Assembly (NCBI RefSeq): GCF_001730305.1
Contig: NZ_MIJY01000012.1
Location: forward strand, 342,528 to 406,527
Length of the DNA stretch: 64,000 nt
From: Enterococcus termitis
Lineage (GTDB): Bacteria; Bacillota; Bacilli; Lactobacillales; Enterococcaceae
Direction of reading: 5' to 3'
Part shown: in pieces, positions 37,287 to 46,182 of the stretch
Layout of the letters: each line of letters begins with the position of its first letter
Numbering within the stretch: the first letter of the stretch is position 1
The notes under the pieces: model-generated
Seen by the model: only the letters and a program-made list of their open reading frames with translations
Told to the model about the DNA's origin: nothing
Databases searched by the model: none
Made by a program: the position numbers and the translations under genes

Positions 37287-37994
37287 ATGAATGAGCGAAT
37301 ACGTAAGAATGAATATGATCAGCCGATTGGGAAAGAAGTGATAGGCTGGACTACTAGAGAACTGCCAGAGAAGTTTAAGCTGGAAGGACAGTATTGCAGC
37401 TTGGAGAGGGTTTCATTAGAAAAGCACCTGGATGACCTGTATGAGGTTTATGGGCCAAACAGTCGTCCTGAAAATTGGACATATATTCCATTAAATCGAT
37501 TTGAGGACAAATCAGTTTTTGCTGACTATCTGCAAACGATCAGTCAGTCTTTAGATCCAGTGCATTATGCGATTATTGACAAGAGTAATGGAAAAGCATT
37601 AGGCACGTTAGCACTGATGCGGATAGATCAAGAGCAGGGATCGGCCGAAGTTGGTTTTGTTATCTATGCTGACGAGTTGAAAAGAACGCGTATTGCAACG
37701 GAAGCACAGTACTTGGCTGCTTGTTATATATTTGACGAGTTAGGGTACAGACGTTACGAGTGGAAATGCGATGCCTTGAATGAACCATCTCGAAAGGCAG
37801 CATTACGTTTAGGTTTTGTTTTTGAAGGTGTTTTCCGGCAAGCGGTAGTGTATAAAGAGAGAAATCGTGATACGGCATGGTTTTCTATTATCGATAGCGA
37901 ATGGCCAAAGGTCAAGCAGCGAATAGAAACTTGGCTTGCTCCTGAGAATTTTACAGAAGAGGGTAAACAAAAAAGTAGTTTAAATCTATTGTAA
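37287..37994 (+). CDS. GNAT-family N-acetyltransferase
   Basis: 235 residues in the RimJ/RimL branch of GNAT enzymes (LEGQYCSLERVSLEKHLDDLY, GTLALMRIDQEQGSAEVGFVIY, RYEWKCDALNEPSRKAALRLGFVFEGVFRQAVVYKERNRD). Such enzymes acetylate protein N-termini or small amines; the substrate is unknown. GGGAGG lies eight bases before the ATG. Monocistronic, ending at the terminator at 38025-38063. Confidence 0.9.
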   Translation: MNERIRKNEYDQPIGKEVIGWTTRELPEKFKLEGQYCSLERVSLEKHLDDLYEVYGPNSRPENWTYIPLNRFEDKSVFADYLQTISQSLDPVHYAIIDKSNGKALGTLALMRIDQEQGSAEVGFVIYADELKRTRIATEAQYLAACYIFDELGYRRYEWKCDALNEPSRKAALRLGFVFEGVFRQAVVYKERNRDTAWFSIIDSEWPKVKQRIETWLAPENFTEEGKQKSSLNLL

Positions 37995-38024
37995 AATAAG
38001 TAGGAAGAAATAGAGTAAAGTTAG

Positions 38025-38063
38025 AGAGGAGGCAGGGTGTTTATCCCAGCCTCCTCTTTTTTC
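38025..38063. terminator. Strong terminator between GNAT and pfkB-like genes
   Basis: AGAGGAGGC-aGGG / CCC-aGCCTCCTCT with a six-base loop and six T on the plus strand. Convergent genes on both sides could share it. Confidence 0.9.
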
Positions 38064-38081
38064 CAATTTTTAGGTTTATCA

Positions 38082-39026
38082 TTATATGCGGACATCACGC
38101 AAAATGATTCTCTTTTTAAGCTGTTCGACATTATCCGTAGATACAAAACCTACAGCCTGTTCTAACGCATTGCTCATCCCGCAAGCCATGCCGTAACGCA
38201 AGGTTTCTTCAATAGAGAATCCTTGATCTAAAGCAAAAGCAATCCCACCGACTGTAGCGTCGCCAGAGCCAGTCGGATTGATGGCATCGATCGCCGGTAT
38301 GGAAACGTCAAAAATTCGGTCTTTATATTTTGCTATTGCCCCTTCGCTGCCGCAGGAAACAAGCACAAATGGAATATCCTTGATCAGAGGCTGAGTAAGG
38401 TGAGCAATGACGTCATTTTTATTTTTGATTGTCGTATGCAGCAATTCTGCAAATTCATGAATATTGGGTTTGATAAAATAAGGTTTTACAGGACTATTGA
38501 GTATGTTTTTCAGTTGTTTTCCTGAAATATCTGTCAGAACCTTAGATATGCCACCTAGTTGTTCTAAATAGTGTTGGTAGAGGTGGTCATTTTCTGTGTT
38601 TGCTGATCCGCATAGTGCAAGGATCGGTTCTTTTTTTTGCTTTTTTGAAAGATCGATCACAAGATTTAATACTTTTTCAGCTGTATCCGCAGTGATCTCA
38701 GGTCCTAATTCGACGATTTCTGTTTGATTTTTTTCTTGGTCCATTACGGTGACCGCATTTCGAGATTCTCCTGAGATTGATAAAAAATGAGTAGCAAAAA
38801 ATGGTTCTTTATTAAGTGCAGAACGAATAAAGTCTCCGTTGATGCCGGCTAAAACTCCTATTGCTGTTACTTTAGCACCTAGAATGGCTGCTGTTCTACC
38901 AGCATTGATTCCTTTTCCGCCAACTGCCTTGACTGGATTGCCGCAGCGATTCATCTCTCCCAAGACAAATGTCTCTGTGAAATAGATAGAATCTAATGAA
39001 GGGTTCAGTGTCACTGTTAAAATCAT
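38082..39026 (-). CDS. PfkB-type sugar-phosphate kinase (FruK/LacC group)
   Basis: 314 residues. N-terminal ILTVTLNPSLDSIYF and KAVGGKGINAGRTAAILG, and the C-terminal anion-hole motif INPTGSGDATVGGIAFAL, define a 1-phosphofructokinase/tagatose-6-phosphate kinase. It probably phosphorylates the intermediate produced by the divergent galactitol-type PTS. It follows the DeoR gene with a 60-bp gap. Confidence 0.92.
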   Translation of the reverse strand: MILTVTLNPSLDSIYFTETFVLGEMNRCGNPVKAVGGKGINAGRTAAILGAKVTAIGVLAGINGDFIRSALNKEPFFATHFLSISGESRNAVTVMDQEKNQTEIVELGPEITADTAEKVLNLVIDLSKKQKKEPILALCGSANTENDHLYQHYLEQLGGISKVLTDISGKQLKNILNSPVKPYFIKPNIHEFAELLHTTIKNKNDVIAHLTQPLIKDIPFVLVSCGSEGAIAKYKDRIFDVSIPAIDAINPTGSGDATVGGIAFALDQGFSIEETLRYGMACGMSNALEQAVGFVSTDNVEQLKKRIILRDVRI

Positions 39027-39086
39027 GGTTGTTCTCCTCTCAATTTTCCCGGTTAGCTGGGTTATTGAAAGAACAACAACACCCAG

Positions 39087-39845
39087 TTACCTTTTTTTAT
39101 TCAACAACGTGCCATAAGATTGATAAAAATTAAAGGTTTGTTCGTCAATTTTGTCATCGGTGACCACATAGTCCAGATCGGAAAGTTTATAAAAGGTATA
39201 AACATCACTGACGTTAAATTTTGTACTGTCAGCAACCACCACCTTTTGCTTCGCATTTTTAAAGGCTGCCCGTTGGACACCGCCCTCTAAATAATTGGAA
39301 GTCGTTACGTTATTGTTATAAATACCATTTGTTGCGGCAAAAGCAATGTCGATATTGATCGTGTCGAAGGTTTGCTCCGCATGCTCTCCAATAAATTCCT
39401 CTGTGATCGGTGTGAAATCTCCTCCTGTTAACAGTATTCGATAGTCCGTATGGGCGATAACATAATTAAAGGCCAAAAGACTATTGGTAACGATCATCAA
39501 ATTTTGTTTCTTAATAAAAGGTAACGCATATAAAATTGTTGTGCCTGCACCAAGAAAAACGACTTGATGATCCTGAATCAACGAATTCATGATTTTTCCG
39601 ATATATTCCTTTTGTTCGATATGCAGATTGATCTTTTCGTGAGTAGCCAACTCTTTATCTTTGCGGTCGATCTTTTGTGCTCCACCGTATAGACGAACGA
39701 GTTGATTGGAATCACTCAGCTCATTGATATCTCTACGAATCGTCATTTCAGAAACCTGTAGTTTTCCTGCGATGTCAGATACTGTCATAAAGGTATGTTC
39801 ATCCAATAATTCTAAAATATGCGCATGACGCTCTCTTTTTAACAT
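39087..39845 (-). CDS. DeoR-family repressor of the sugar locus
   Basis: 252 residues. The N-terminal winged helix (RERHAHILELLDEHTFMTVSDIAGKLQVSEMTIRRDINELS) and the C-terminal DeoRC sensor domain (VFLGAGTTILYALP, LLTGGDFTPITEEFIGE, VVVADSTKF) are complete. Such regulators bind phosphorylated sugars. Several AAAGTTxAACAT words in the divergent promoter region are its likely targets. Confidence 0.92.
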   Translation of the reverse strand: MLKRERHAHILELLDEHTFMTVSDIAGKLQVSEMTIRRDINELSDSNQLVRLYGGAQKIDRKDKELATHEKINLHIEQKEYIGKIMNSLIQDHQVVFLGAGTTILYALPFIKKQNLMIVTNSLLAFNYVIAHTDYRILLTGGDFTPITEEFIGEHAEQTFDTINIDIAFAATNGIYNNNVTTSNYLEGGVQRAAFKNAKQKVVVADSTKFNVSDVYTFYKLSDLDYVVTDDKIDEQTFNFYQSYGTLLNKKR

Positions 39846-39919
39846 AATATGTGCTCCTTTTTGTTCGGAAATGTTTATCTACTACATTTTAAACGTAAAG
39901 TGAACAAAAAACAATCAAA

Positions 39920-40000
39920 AGAAAGCGTTGACAAACCTTTATACAAGTTGTATTCTTTTTGTATAAACAAAGTTTAACATATATTTACAAAGTTGAACAT
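39920..40000 (+). promoter_or_regulatory. Promoter, cre site and DeoR operator repeats for the galactitol-type PTS operon
   Basis: Promoter TTGACA (39928-39933) and TATTCT (39951-39956), 17-bp spacing. AGAAAGCGTTGACA (39920-39933) matches the cre consensus except for its first base and overlaps the -35. AAAGTTTAACAT (39969-39980) and AAAGTTGAACAT (39989-40000) are direct repeats spaced 20 bp, two helical turns, and AAAGTGAACA appears near 39897. Confidence 0.7.
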
Positions 40001-40059
40001 AAAAAGTTTAGCGAAATAAATATATTTTAGCTTGATCAATAATGATGAGGAGAGAATCA

Positions 40060-40536
40060 ATGAATACAAAAGAGATGTTCCAGCCGAAGTTGATTGATTT
40101 ACAGGTGTCGGTTCAAAATGAAGAAGAATTATTTGAACTGATTGCTGCGCGCTTACAAAAAGAAGGATATGTAAATGATGGTTATTTAGCGGGCATTAAG
40201 GCGAGAGAAAAAGAGTTCCCAACAGGATTGATTACAGAGTATCTCAATATTGCGCTACCTCACTCAGATACAGAATATATTGAAAGGCCTTTCATATATA
40301 TTGTTAGAACAACAGATGCGATCAAAGTCAAACAGATGGGCGACAATCAAGAAATGGAGGTGAAGGATCTATTTTTTTTAGGAATTAAAGAACCGACGAA
40401 ACAAGTTGGTTTGCTGCAGGAATTAATGCTCTTATTTCAAAATCAAGGATTTGTATCTGAATTAAAACAGGCGACAGAAAAAGAAGATGTGTTTAATTTA
40501 TTCATGAAGCAATGGGAGGAAGTAAAAAATGGCTAG
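40060..40536 (+). CDS. PTS galactitol-type IIA component
   Basis: 158 residues of the fructose/galactitol IIA family. The active-site histidine lies in YLNIALPHSDTEY. Start at 40060 (MNTKEMFQPK) has GAGGAGA upstream; an in-frame ATG six codons earlier is less well placed. It donates phosphate to the next gene product. Overlaps the IIB gene by 8 bp. Confidence 0.92.
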   Translation: MNTKEMFQPKLIDLQVSVQNEEELFELIAARLQKEGYVNDGYLAGIKAREKEFPTGLITEYLNIALPHSDTEYIERPFIYIVRTTDAIKVKQMGDNQEMEVKDLFFLGIKEPTKQVGLLQELMLLFQNQGFVSELKQATEKEDVFNLFMKQWEEVKNG

Positions 40537-40831
40537 AAAATTGATTGTAGCGTGTGGAAGCGGTGTGGCGACAAGTACAACAGTGGCAGAGAAAATCAAA
40601 AGTAAATTAGAGGCGGATAATATTGATTATCCAGTAGAAGCAGTGGATTACAAATCAATCTTACAAGAACTGCCAAGTGCCAGTATTTATGTATATATTG
40701 CTAAACCAGATGACGAAGTGTTGCAGGCTGCAGAGAAGCTCGGTATATCCGTTTATGCAGGTGTTCCTTTCTTAACAGGCATGGGCGTAGATGAGATATA
40801 CGCAGGGATCGTAAACGATACGAAGAAATAA
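40529..40831 (+). CDS. PTS galactitol-type IIB component
   Basis: 100 residues. The phosphocysteine loop near residue 9 is VACGSGVATSTTVAEKI, typical of the lactose/galactitol IIB fold. Overlap with IIA suggests coupled synthesis. Confidence 0.93.
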   Translation: MARKLIVACGSGVATSTTVAEKIKSKLEADNIDYPVEAVDYKSILQELPSASIYVYIAKPDDEVLQAAEKLGISVYAGVPFLTGMGVDEIYAGIVNDTKK

Positions 40832-40838
40832 TAAAGAA

Positions 40839-40866
40839 ACGTCCAGGTTGTGATGAACCTGAACGT
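40839..40866 (+). other. Intercistronic stem-loop between IIB and IIC
   Basis: ACGTcCAGGTT and AACCTGaACGT pair around a six-base loop. No T run follows, so it is more likely an mRNA-stabilising or processing hairpin in the 140-bp gap than a terminator. Confidence 0.55.
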
Positions 40867-40973
40867 AGACAGATGATAAGCTCAGCTAAATGGATGATCT
40901 TATTATCTGAAACAAAAATTATAAGTTAATCATACCAAAAAATTAAAAAGATAGGTAGGTAGAGGAGATGGAA

Positions 40974-42320
40974 ATGTTTCAATCTGTGATTGATTATATA
41001 TTGAATCTTGGCTCGGCGATCTTTGTTCCGCTGATTATTCTGATTATCGGCTTGATTGCCCGAATGCCGCTGAAAAAAGCTTTCATGTCAGCAATTACGT
41101 TAGGTGTGGCGTTCACAGGGATGAGTATGGTGATCGGCTTTATGTCGGATGCTGTAAGTCCAGCGTCAGAAGCGATGGCAAAAAATACGGGTATCAGTTT
41201 GCCGGCACTGGATTTAGGTTGGACAGGGGCTGCCAGTATTACATGGTCTTGGTCGTATGCGTTTGTCTTTTTCGTAGTTGTCTTAGGCGTAAATTTCGTG
41301 ATGCTGCTGTTGAATTGGACGAAAACGCTAAATGTTGATATGTGGAATGTATGGGGCAAAGCACTAACGGCTTATCTTGTCTATTTTATCAGTGGTTCCT
41401 TGATTGCAGGCTTCGCTGCTGCGGTGATTCAAGTGGTTTTAGAGTTGAAAATGGGTGATATGTTCCAACGGCATATTCAAGATTTAACAGGAATTCCATT
41501 AGTGACGGTAACACATTTGATGAATATTTCAGCAGTCTTGATGCTGCCGGTCAATATTGTGATGGATAAAATCCCCTTCTTTAATAAAAAGGCAGATACA
41601 ACAGCTTTAAAAGCAAAAATTGGGATTTTCTCGGAAAATAGTGTAATGGGCTTCATCATTGGAATTTTACTAGGCTTTGGTGCGGCGTATGGTGTATCAG
41701 GCTCACTGAATTTAGGAATTCAGATTGCGACTGCGATGGCGCTATTTCCTATGATCAGTAAGATGTTTATGCAGTCGCTCTCCCCATTAGCGGATGCGAT
41801 GTCTGAAATGATGAAAAAACGCTTTAAGGATCGCGAGGTATATATCGGATTGGATTGGCCTGTGTTAGCTGGGCGTTCAGAAATCTGGGTGACAGCGATT
41901 ATCTTAGTGCCGGTATTTATCGGTTATGCCATGATTTTACCAGGCAATCAAGTGCTTCCTTTAGCAGGGATCATCAATTATTCGATCGCGGTAGGCGGCC
42001 TGTTATTAACGGGAGGAAATCTCTACCGGATGATTACATTGGGCTTGATTTATACACCGCTGTACCTCTATGGAGCAACTTATTTGGCACCAGTCTTGAC
42101 AGGACTAGCGAAAAAAACGGGGGCAGTCGATTTAAAAGGCGGCAGTATTACTTGGTCATCGATTGAAGGACCAGAATTTCGAATTTTATTTGCAGAAGCA
42201 GCAAATCTTAATATAGTAGCGATTGTTGGTTTTATTATTTTTATCGCAATGTTTGTCTGGTTGTATAAGTATATGTCTAAAGAACCCGTTCCAAGTGTTC
42301 GGTATGAAGAAACCAAATGA
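40974..42320 (+). CDS. PTS galactitol-type IIC permease
   Basis: 448 residues with about ten hydrophobic segments, in the GatC family (MFQSVIDYILNLGSAIFVPLIILIIGL, SGSLIAGFAAAVIQVVLELKMGD, GWSYxx-like SWSYAF). Two ATGs lie close together; the second at 40974 is six bases after GGAG and is preferred over 40968. It imports an unidentified polyol or sugar. Confidence 0.93.
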   Translation: MFQSVIDYILNLGSAIFVPLIILIIGLIARMPLKKAFMSAITLGVAFTGMSMVIGFMSDAVSPASEAMAKNTGISLPALDLGWTGAASITWSWSYAFVFFVVVLGVNFVMLLLNWTKTLNVDMWNVWGKALTAYLVYFISGSLIAGFAAAVIQVVLELKMGDMFQRHIQDLTGIPLVTVTHLMNISAVLMLPVNIVMDKIPFFNKKADTTALKAKIGIFSENSVMGFIIGILLGFGAAYGVSGSLNLGIQIATAMALFPMISKMFMQSLSPLADAMSEMMKKRFKDREVYIGLDWPVLAGRSEIWVTAIILVPVFIGYAMILPGNQVLPLAGIINYSIAVGGLLLTGGNLYRMITLGLIYTPLYLYGATYLAPVLTGLAKKTGAVDLKGGSITWSSIEGPEFRILFAEAANLNIVAIVGFIIFIAMFVWLYKYMSKEPVPSVRYEETK

Positions 42321-42340
42321 TGATCATGAAAGGAGTGGTA

Positions 42341-42610
42341 ATGATGAGCCAAAAAGGGAAATGGACGTTGCTGTTGTTTGTGGATATCCTCCTTTTTTTA
42401 CTAGCAATAACTACAACTTTAACGCCAATCTATTTTTTAGTGATTCTTCTTTCCTTTTTTATTTACAAAGATGGAAATGCAGTCCTTTTTAAAGAATATG
42501 ATGAACGAAAAAAGCAGAAATATGAAGAATATAAGCGAGTTCAAGAAGCGGCACAAGCAACGATTCGTACAGGGAAACTACTAAAAAGAAAAGGGAGCTG
42601 TAATAAATAA
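42341..42610 (+). CDS. Small membrane protein of the PTS locus
   Basis: 89 residues. Two hydrophobic helices (LLLFVDILLFLLAITTTL and IYFLVILLSFFIY) precede a charged cytoplasmic tail (KEYDERKKQKYEEYKRVQEA). AAAGGAG lies six bases before the ATG at 42341. The stop codon overlaps the next start (TAATG). Conserved-looking companion of galactitol-type PTS genes but of unknown role. Confidence 0.75.
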   Translation: MMSQKGKWTLLLFVDILLFLLAITTTLTPIYFLVILLSFFIYKDGNAVLFKEYDERKKQKYEEYKRVQEAAQATIRTGKLLKRKGSCNK

Positions 42611-43368
42611 TGGCAGATGGAAGAATTTTATTTGAACGTGAAAGAGAAGATATGGCAAAAATCGTTCAGTTGATCTTTGAACGTAAAAATACCAATGTGG
42701 CCGGAGGGAATTTTTCGTTTAAGACGACCGACAAAGCCGGAAAAGAATACATCATCATGACACCAACGATGATGTCACAAGCATATTTAGGTCATCTTTC
42801 AGCATCGCAGATTTTAGTCGTCGAACCCCATACGAGAAAGGTGCTCGCAGGGGAAGGCGGCTTGACTCGGGAAATCAATATGCACGAAGCGGTATATGAT
42901 GCAAATCCTGAAATCAAGGCTGTACTTCATGCACATGCACCAGAAAGTATGTTTTGGGCAACGAGTGGCTTGGACATGCCCAATCTGACTGAAGCAACGC
43001 AAAAAGTTGAATACATTGAAGTGCTAGAGTTTGAGCCAAACTGTTCAGAGGAGCTAGCAGAAATTGTCAGCAACCACATTAAAACAATGCCGAGAAAGCA
43101 GTTGCCGCATGAATTTTTGCTGGATAGTCATGGCGTGCTGATTACAACGGGTGGTGAGACAGGGATTGAAGCGATCCATTCAGCATTGGCAATTTTGGAT
43201 ACAGTCGAGTGGAATGCTGAAATTGCATATAAACAAACCATTTTCCAAAAACTAGGTATTTTAGATGGTTATTATTCTAAGGGCGTTAAAATCGGTACGA
43301 TCGACGACTTAATGCAACATGAGCCAATCTACAATACAATTATCAAGGCAACGGTAGGTGGAGACTAA
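42610..43368 (+). CDS. Class II aldolase/adducin-family protein
   Basis: 252 residues. Metal-binding histidines occur in AVLHAHAPESMF, and LDSHGVLITTGGETGIEAIHSALAILDTVEWNAEI is the C-terminal family signature. The glutamate and NAGGNFS-like motif (NVAGGNFSFK) fit L-fuculose- or L-rhamnulose-phosphate type aldolases. It probably cleaves a phosphorylated product of the PTS and PfkB step. It begins one base before the previous stop ends. Confidence 0.88.
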   Translation: MADGRILFEREREDMAKIVQLIFERKNTNVAGGNFSFKTTDKAGKEYIIMTPTMMSQAYLGHLSASQILVVEPHTRKVLAGEGGLTREINMHEAVYDANPEIKAVLHAHAPESMFWATSGLDMPNLTEATQKVEYIEVLEFEPNCSEELAEIVSNHIKTMPRKQLPHEFLLDSHGVLITTGGETGIEAIHSALAILDTVEWNAEIAYKQTIFQKLGILDGYYSKGVKIGTIDDLMQHEPIYNTIIKATVGGD

Positions 43369-43419
43369 TACGTAATGTAGCGTAGTAGTTACTCCTGCTT
43401 CTATTGTTTATTCGTTTTC

Positions 43420-43466
43420 AAAAGGACCAGATTCGTGACTCGTAGAGTTATGTCTCGGTCCTTTTT
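43420..43466 (+). terminator. Terminator of the galactitol-type operon, dispersed repeat family
   Basis: AAAGGACC(a)GA pairs with TC(t)cGGTCCTTT, with an ACTC-GTA-GAGT apex, followed by six T. Upstream CTCCTGCTTCTAT matches words beside the other family members. Confidence 0.85.
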
Positions 43467-43550
43467 TCATTTGATCGAGTAGCTAAAAATTTCTTGCATA
43501 TAATAGAAAGAATGATTTCATTATAACTCCTATAAATCTTGCTAAAAACA

Positions 43551-43579
43551 TTGCAAGAAATCTCTATTTGCGTTAAAGT
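43551..43579 (+). promoter_or_regulatory. Probable promoter of rsmG-parA-parB
   Basis: TTGCAA and TAAAGT with 17-bp spacing, 52 bp before rsmG. The leader downstream contains the inverted repeat GTGAAACA-ttttc-TGTTTCAC (43594-43614). Confidence 0.5.
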
Positions 43580-43630
43580 AAGAAAAGACAATTGTGAAAC
43601 ATTTTCTGTTTCACGCAAGGAAGGAAAGTT

Positions 43631-44347
43631 ATGACACCTGAAGAATTTAAACAACTATTGAGTAAAAAAGAAATCCAGCTGTCAGAGCATCAAATGGCGC
43701 AGTTTGCTCGTTATTTTGAATTACTTGTCGAGTGGAACGAAAAGATGAATCTGACTGCGATCACTGAAGAGCAAGAAGTATATTTAAAGCATTTCTACGA
43801 TTCGATTTCATTAGCATTTTTCGAAGATTTTTCAAGTAACAAAGCAATCTGTGATGTGGGTGCAGGAGCCGGTTTTCCTAGTATACCGTTGAAGATCGTT
43901 TTCCCTTCATTAAAAGTAACGATTGTGGATTCATTGAATAAACGGATCACCTTTTTAACAGAGTTAGTCAATGAACTTGGCTTGGAGGATGTTTCTTTAT
44001 ATCATGATCGCGCAGAAACCTTTGGACAAAAAGCAGCATTTCGAGGTGCGTTTGATTATGTTACTGCCCGAGCAGTCGCTCGTTTAAATGTGTTAAGTGA
44101 ACTGTGTCTGCCGCTAGTGAAAAAAGAGGGTTTTTTCTTAGCTTTGAAAGCCGCTAAAAGTGAAGAGGAAATTACTGAAGCAAAACCTGCGATTGCCCTT
44201 TTAGGTGGCCAATTTCAAAAAGAAGTTTCGTTTGAACTGCCTGTTACAAAGGATGAGCGACATATTGTGGTGATTCAAAAGAAAAAAGAAACACCTAAAA
44301 AATACCCAAGAAAACCAGGACTACCAAATAAACAACCGATCAAATAA
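43631..44347 (+). CDS. rsmG: 16S rRNA (guanine-N7) methyltransferase RsmG
   Basis: 238 residues, methylates G527 (E. coli numbering) of 16S rRNA with SAM. The SAM-binding motif [16 protein letters not shown] and the [12 protein letters not shown] motif are present. It normally follows mnmG directly; here 26 kb of accessory genes separate them. GGAAGGAAAG lies upstream of the ATG. Confidence 0.96.
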   Translation: MTPEEFKQLLSKKEIQLSEHQMAQFARYFELLVEWNEKMNLTAITEEQEVYLKHFYDSISLAFFEDFSSNKAICDVGAGAGFPSIPLKIVFPSLKVTIVDSLNKRITFLTELVNELGLEDVSLYHDRAETFGQKAAFRGAFDYVTARAVARLNVLSELCLPLVKKEGFFLALKAAKSEEEITEAKPAIALLGGQFQKEVSFELPVTKDERHIVVIQKKKETPKKYPRKPGLPNKQPIK

Positions 44348-44362
44348 GATGGAGGGACACAA

Positions 44363-45124
44363 ATGGCACGAATAATTTCTGTAGCGAATCAAAAGGGCGG
44401 TGTTGGTAAGACAACGACCACTGTGAACCTAGGTGCTTGTTTAGCCTATTATGGTAAGAAAGTCTTGCTGATCGATATTGATGCTCAAGGAAATGCAACA
44501 AGCGGTATTGGTGTACGTAAACCGGACGTTGCAACAGATGTTTATGATGTATTAGTAAATGAAGAACCGATCAAAGAAGTGATTCAAGAAACCTCAAGAG
44601 AAAATTTGGATATTGTTCCAGCAACGATTCAGTTAGCTGGAGCTGAGATTGAGTTGACCTCAATGATGGCACGTGAAACAAGATTAAAGGCCGCAATCGA
44701 AGAGGTGAGTGATATTTATGATTTCATTTTGATCGATTGTCCGCCGTCGTTAGGGCACTTAACCATCAACGCGTTTACTGCCAGTGACTCGATTTTGATT
44801 CCTGTACAGTGTGAGTACTACGCTCTAGAAGGATTGAGTCAGTTGTTGAATACGATTCGATTAGTTCAAAAGCACTTTAATCCTGATCTGCGTATAGAAG
44901 GGGTGCTATTGACAATGTATGATGCTAGAACAAATCTAGGTGCTGAAGTTGTAGAAGAAGTCCGTAAATATTTCCGTGAAAAAGTTTATGATACGATTAT
45001 TCCGCGGAATGTTCGTCTGTCTGAAGCGCCAAGTCATGGTTTGTCGATTATTGATTATGATCCTCGTTCACGTGGTGCCGAAGTGTACCAAGCACTAGCA
45101 AAGGAAGTGTTGGATAATGAGTAA
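44363..45124 (+). CDS. parA: Chromosome partitioning ATPase ParA/Soj
   Basis: 253 residues with the deviant Walker A of the Soj family (NQKGGVGKTTTTVNLG), VLLIDIDAQGNATSG and FILIDCPPSLG. It cycles between DNA-bound and free forms under control of ParB and regulates DnaA in other Firmicutes. Overlaps parB by 8 bp. Confidence 0.97.
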   Translation: MARIISVANQKGGVGKTTTTVNLGACLAYYGKKVLLIDIDAQGNATSGIGVRKPDVATDVYDVLVNEEPIKEVIQETSRENLDIVPATIQLAGAEIELTSMMARETRLKAAIEEVSDIYDFILIDCPPSLGHLTINAFTASDSILIPVQCEYYALEGLSQLLNTIRLVQKHFNPDLRIEGVLLTMYDARTNLGAEVVEEVRKYFREKVYDTIIPRNVRLSEAPSHGLSIIDYDPRSRGAEVYQALAKEVLDNE

Positions 45125-46010
45125 AGGAAAAGGTTTAGGAAGAGGTATTGATGCACTATTTCAGGATTTTGCTAGTCTAGAAGATGTGGATGTTCAAAAA
45201 GAGGAAGTTATTGAGATCCCTTTAAATGAGCTTCGGCCAAATCCATACCAGCCAAGAAAGACCTTTGATGAAGCATCACTACAAGAGTTGGCGAATTCAA
45301 TCCAGCAATCGGGTGTTTTCCAGCCGATCATCGTAAGAAAATCAGCAGTCAAAGGCTATGAGATCATTGCAGGTGAAAGACGTTTTCGTGCCTCAAAATT
45401 AGCAGAAAAAGAAACAATTCCAGCGATTGTCCGTGAGTTTGATGAAGAGGCAATGATGCAGGTTGCTGTTTTAGAGAATCTACAGCGGGAAGATTTAAAT
45501 CCGTTAGAAGAAGCAGAAGCATATGATATGCTGATGAAAAATTTGAAATTGACGCAAGTTGAAGTTGCTGAACGCTTAGGGAAAAGCCGTCCCTATATTG
45601 CGAATTACTTACGATTATTGACCTTACCTGCTCCTGTCAAAGAAATGGTGCAAGGTGAAACATTATCAATGGGACAAGCAAGAACGTTATTAGGTCTGAA
45701 AGACAAAGAATTGATTTTGACTTTAGCGAAAAGAGTTGTTGAAGAAAACTTGACTGTCCGTCAATTGGAACAAATCGTCAATGATTTAAATGAAAATCAA
45801 GGGAAGAAAATCGCTAAAAAAGATAAAAAGTCTATAAAAGAAAAGCCGTATTATATTCGTGAAAGCGAAGATCGATTAATGGATAAATTCGGAACGACTG
45901 TCGCAATTCAAGAAAAAGAAGGCAAAGGTAAAATCGAAATCGAATATCTCTCACAATCAGACTTAGCAAGAATTTTAGATATTTTAGAAATCCATTTTGA
46001 CGAAAAATAG
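45117..46010 (+). CDS. parB: Chromosome partitioning protein ParB/Spo0J
   Basis: 297 residues. The CTP-binding ParB/Srx fold contains NPYQPRKTFDEASLQELANSI and AGERRFRASKLA; the HTH is LTQVEVAERLGKSRPYIANYLRLL. C-terminal residues 240-297 form the dimerisation domain. The target parS is found at 30853-30868. No Noc paralogue is present upstream. Confidence 0.97.
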   Translation: MSKGKGLGRGIDALFQDFASLEDVDVQKEEVIEIPLNELRPNPYQPRKTFDEASLQELANSIQQSGVFQPIIVRKSAVKGYEIIAGERRFRASKLAEKETIPAIVREFDEEAMMQVAVLENLQREDLNPLEEAEAYDMLMKNLKLTQVEVAERLGKSRPYIANYLRLLTLPAPVKEMVQGETLSMGQARTLLGLKDKELILTLAKRVVEENLTVRQLEQIVNDLNENQGKKIAKKDKKSIKEKPYYIRESEDRLMDKFGTTVAIQEKEGKGKIEIEYLSQSDLARILDILEIHFDEK

Positions 46011-46022
46011 CATAATAAATTC

Positions 46023-46069
46023 AAAAAAGAGTAACAAAGACGATTTCGTCTTTGTTACTCTTTTTTTTT
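46023..46069 (+). terminator. Terminator after parB
   Basis: AAAGAGTAACAAAGACG and CGTCTTTGTTACTCTTT form a perfect stem around ATTT, followed by nine T in all. The 46070-46867 region beyond it has no gene. Confidence 0.95.
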
Positions 46070-46153
46070 CGACTTAGTTGATGTAGAAGAACAATTTATC
46101 AAATTTTGAATATAATTCATATAAAAATCATTTTATGTATAAATAACAGATTT

Positions 46154-46182
46154 TTTCTTATTCTTATGTAAAATAAGAAAAA
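46154..46182 (+). repeat. Inverted site A of a possible invertible segment
   Basis: 29 bp, repeated exactly in inverse orientation at 46702-46730. Each copy has 11-bp dyad arms (TTTTTCTTATT and its complement) around a 9-bp asymmetric core (CTTATGTAA here, its complement in site B). This is the architecture of a site for tyrosine recombinases. Confidence 0.7.
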
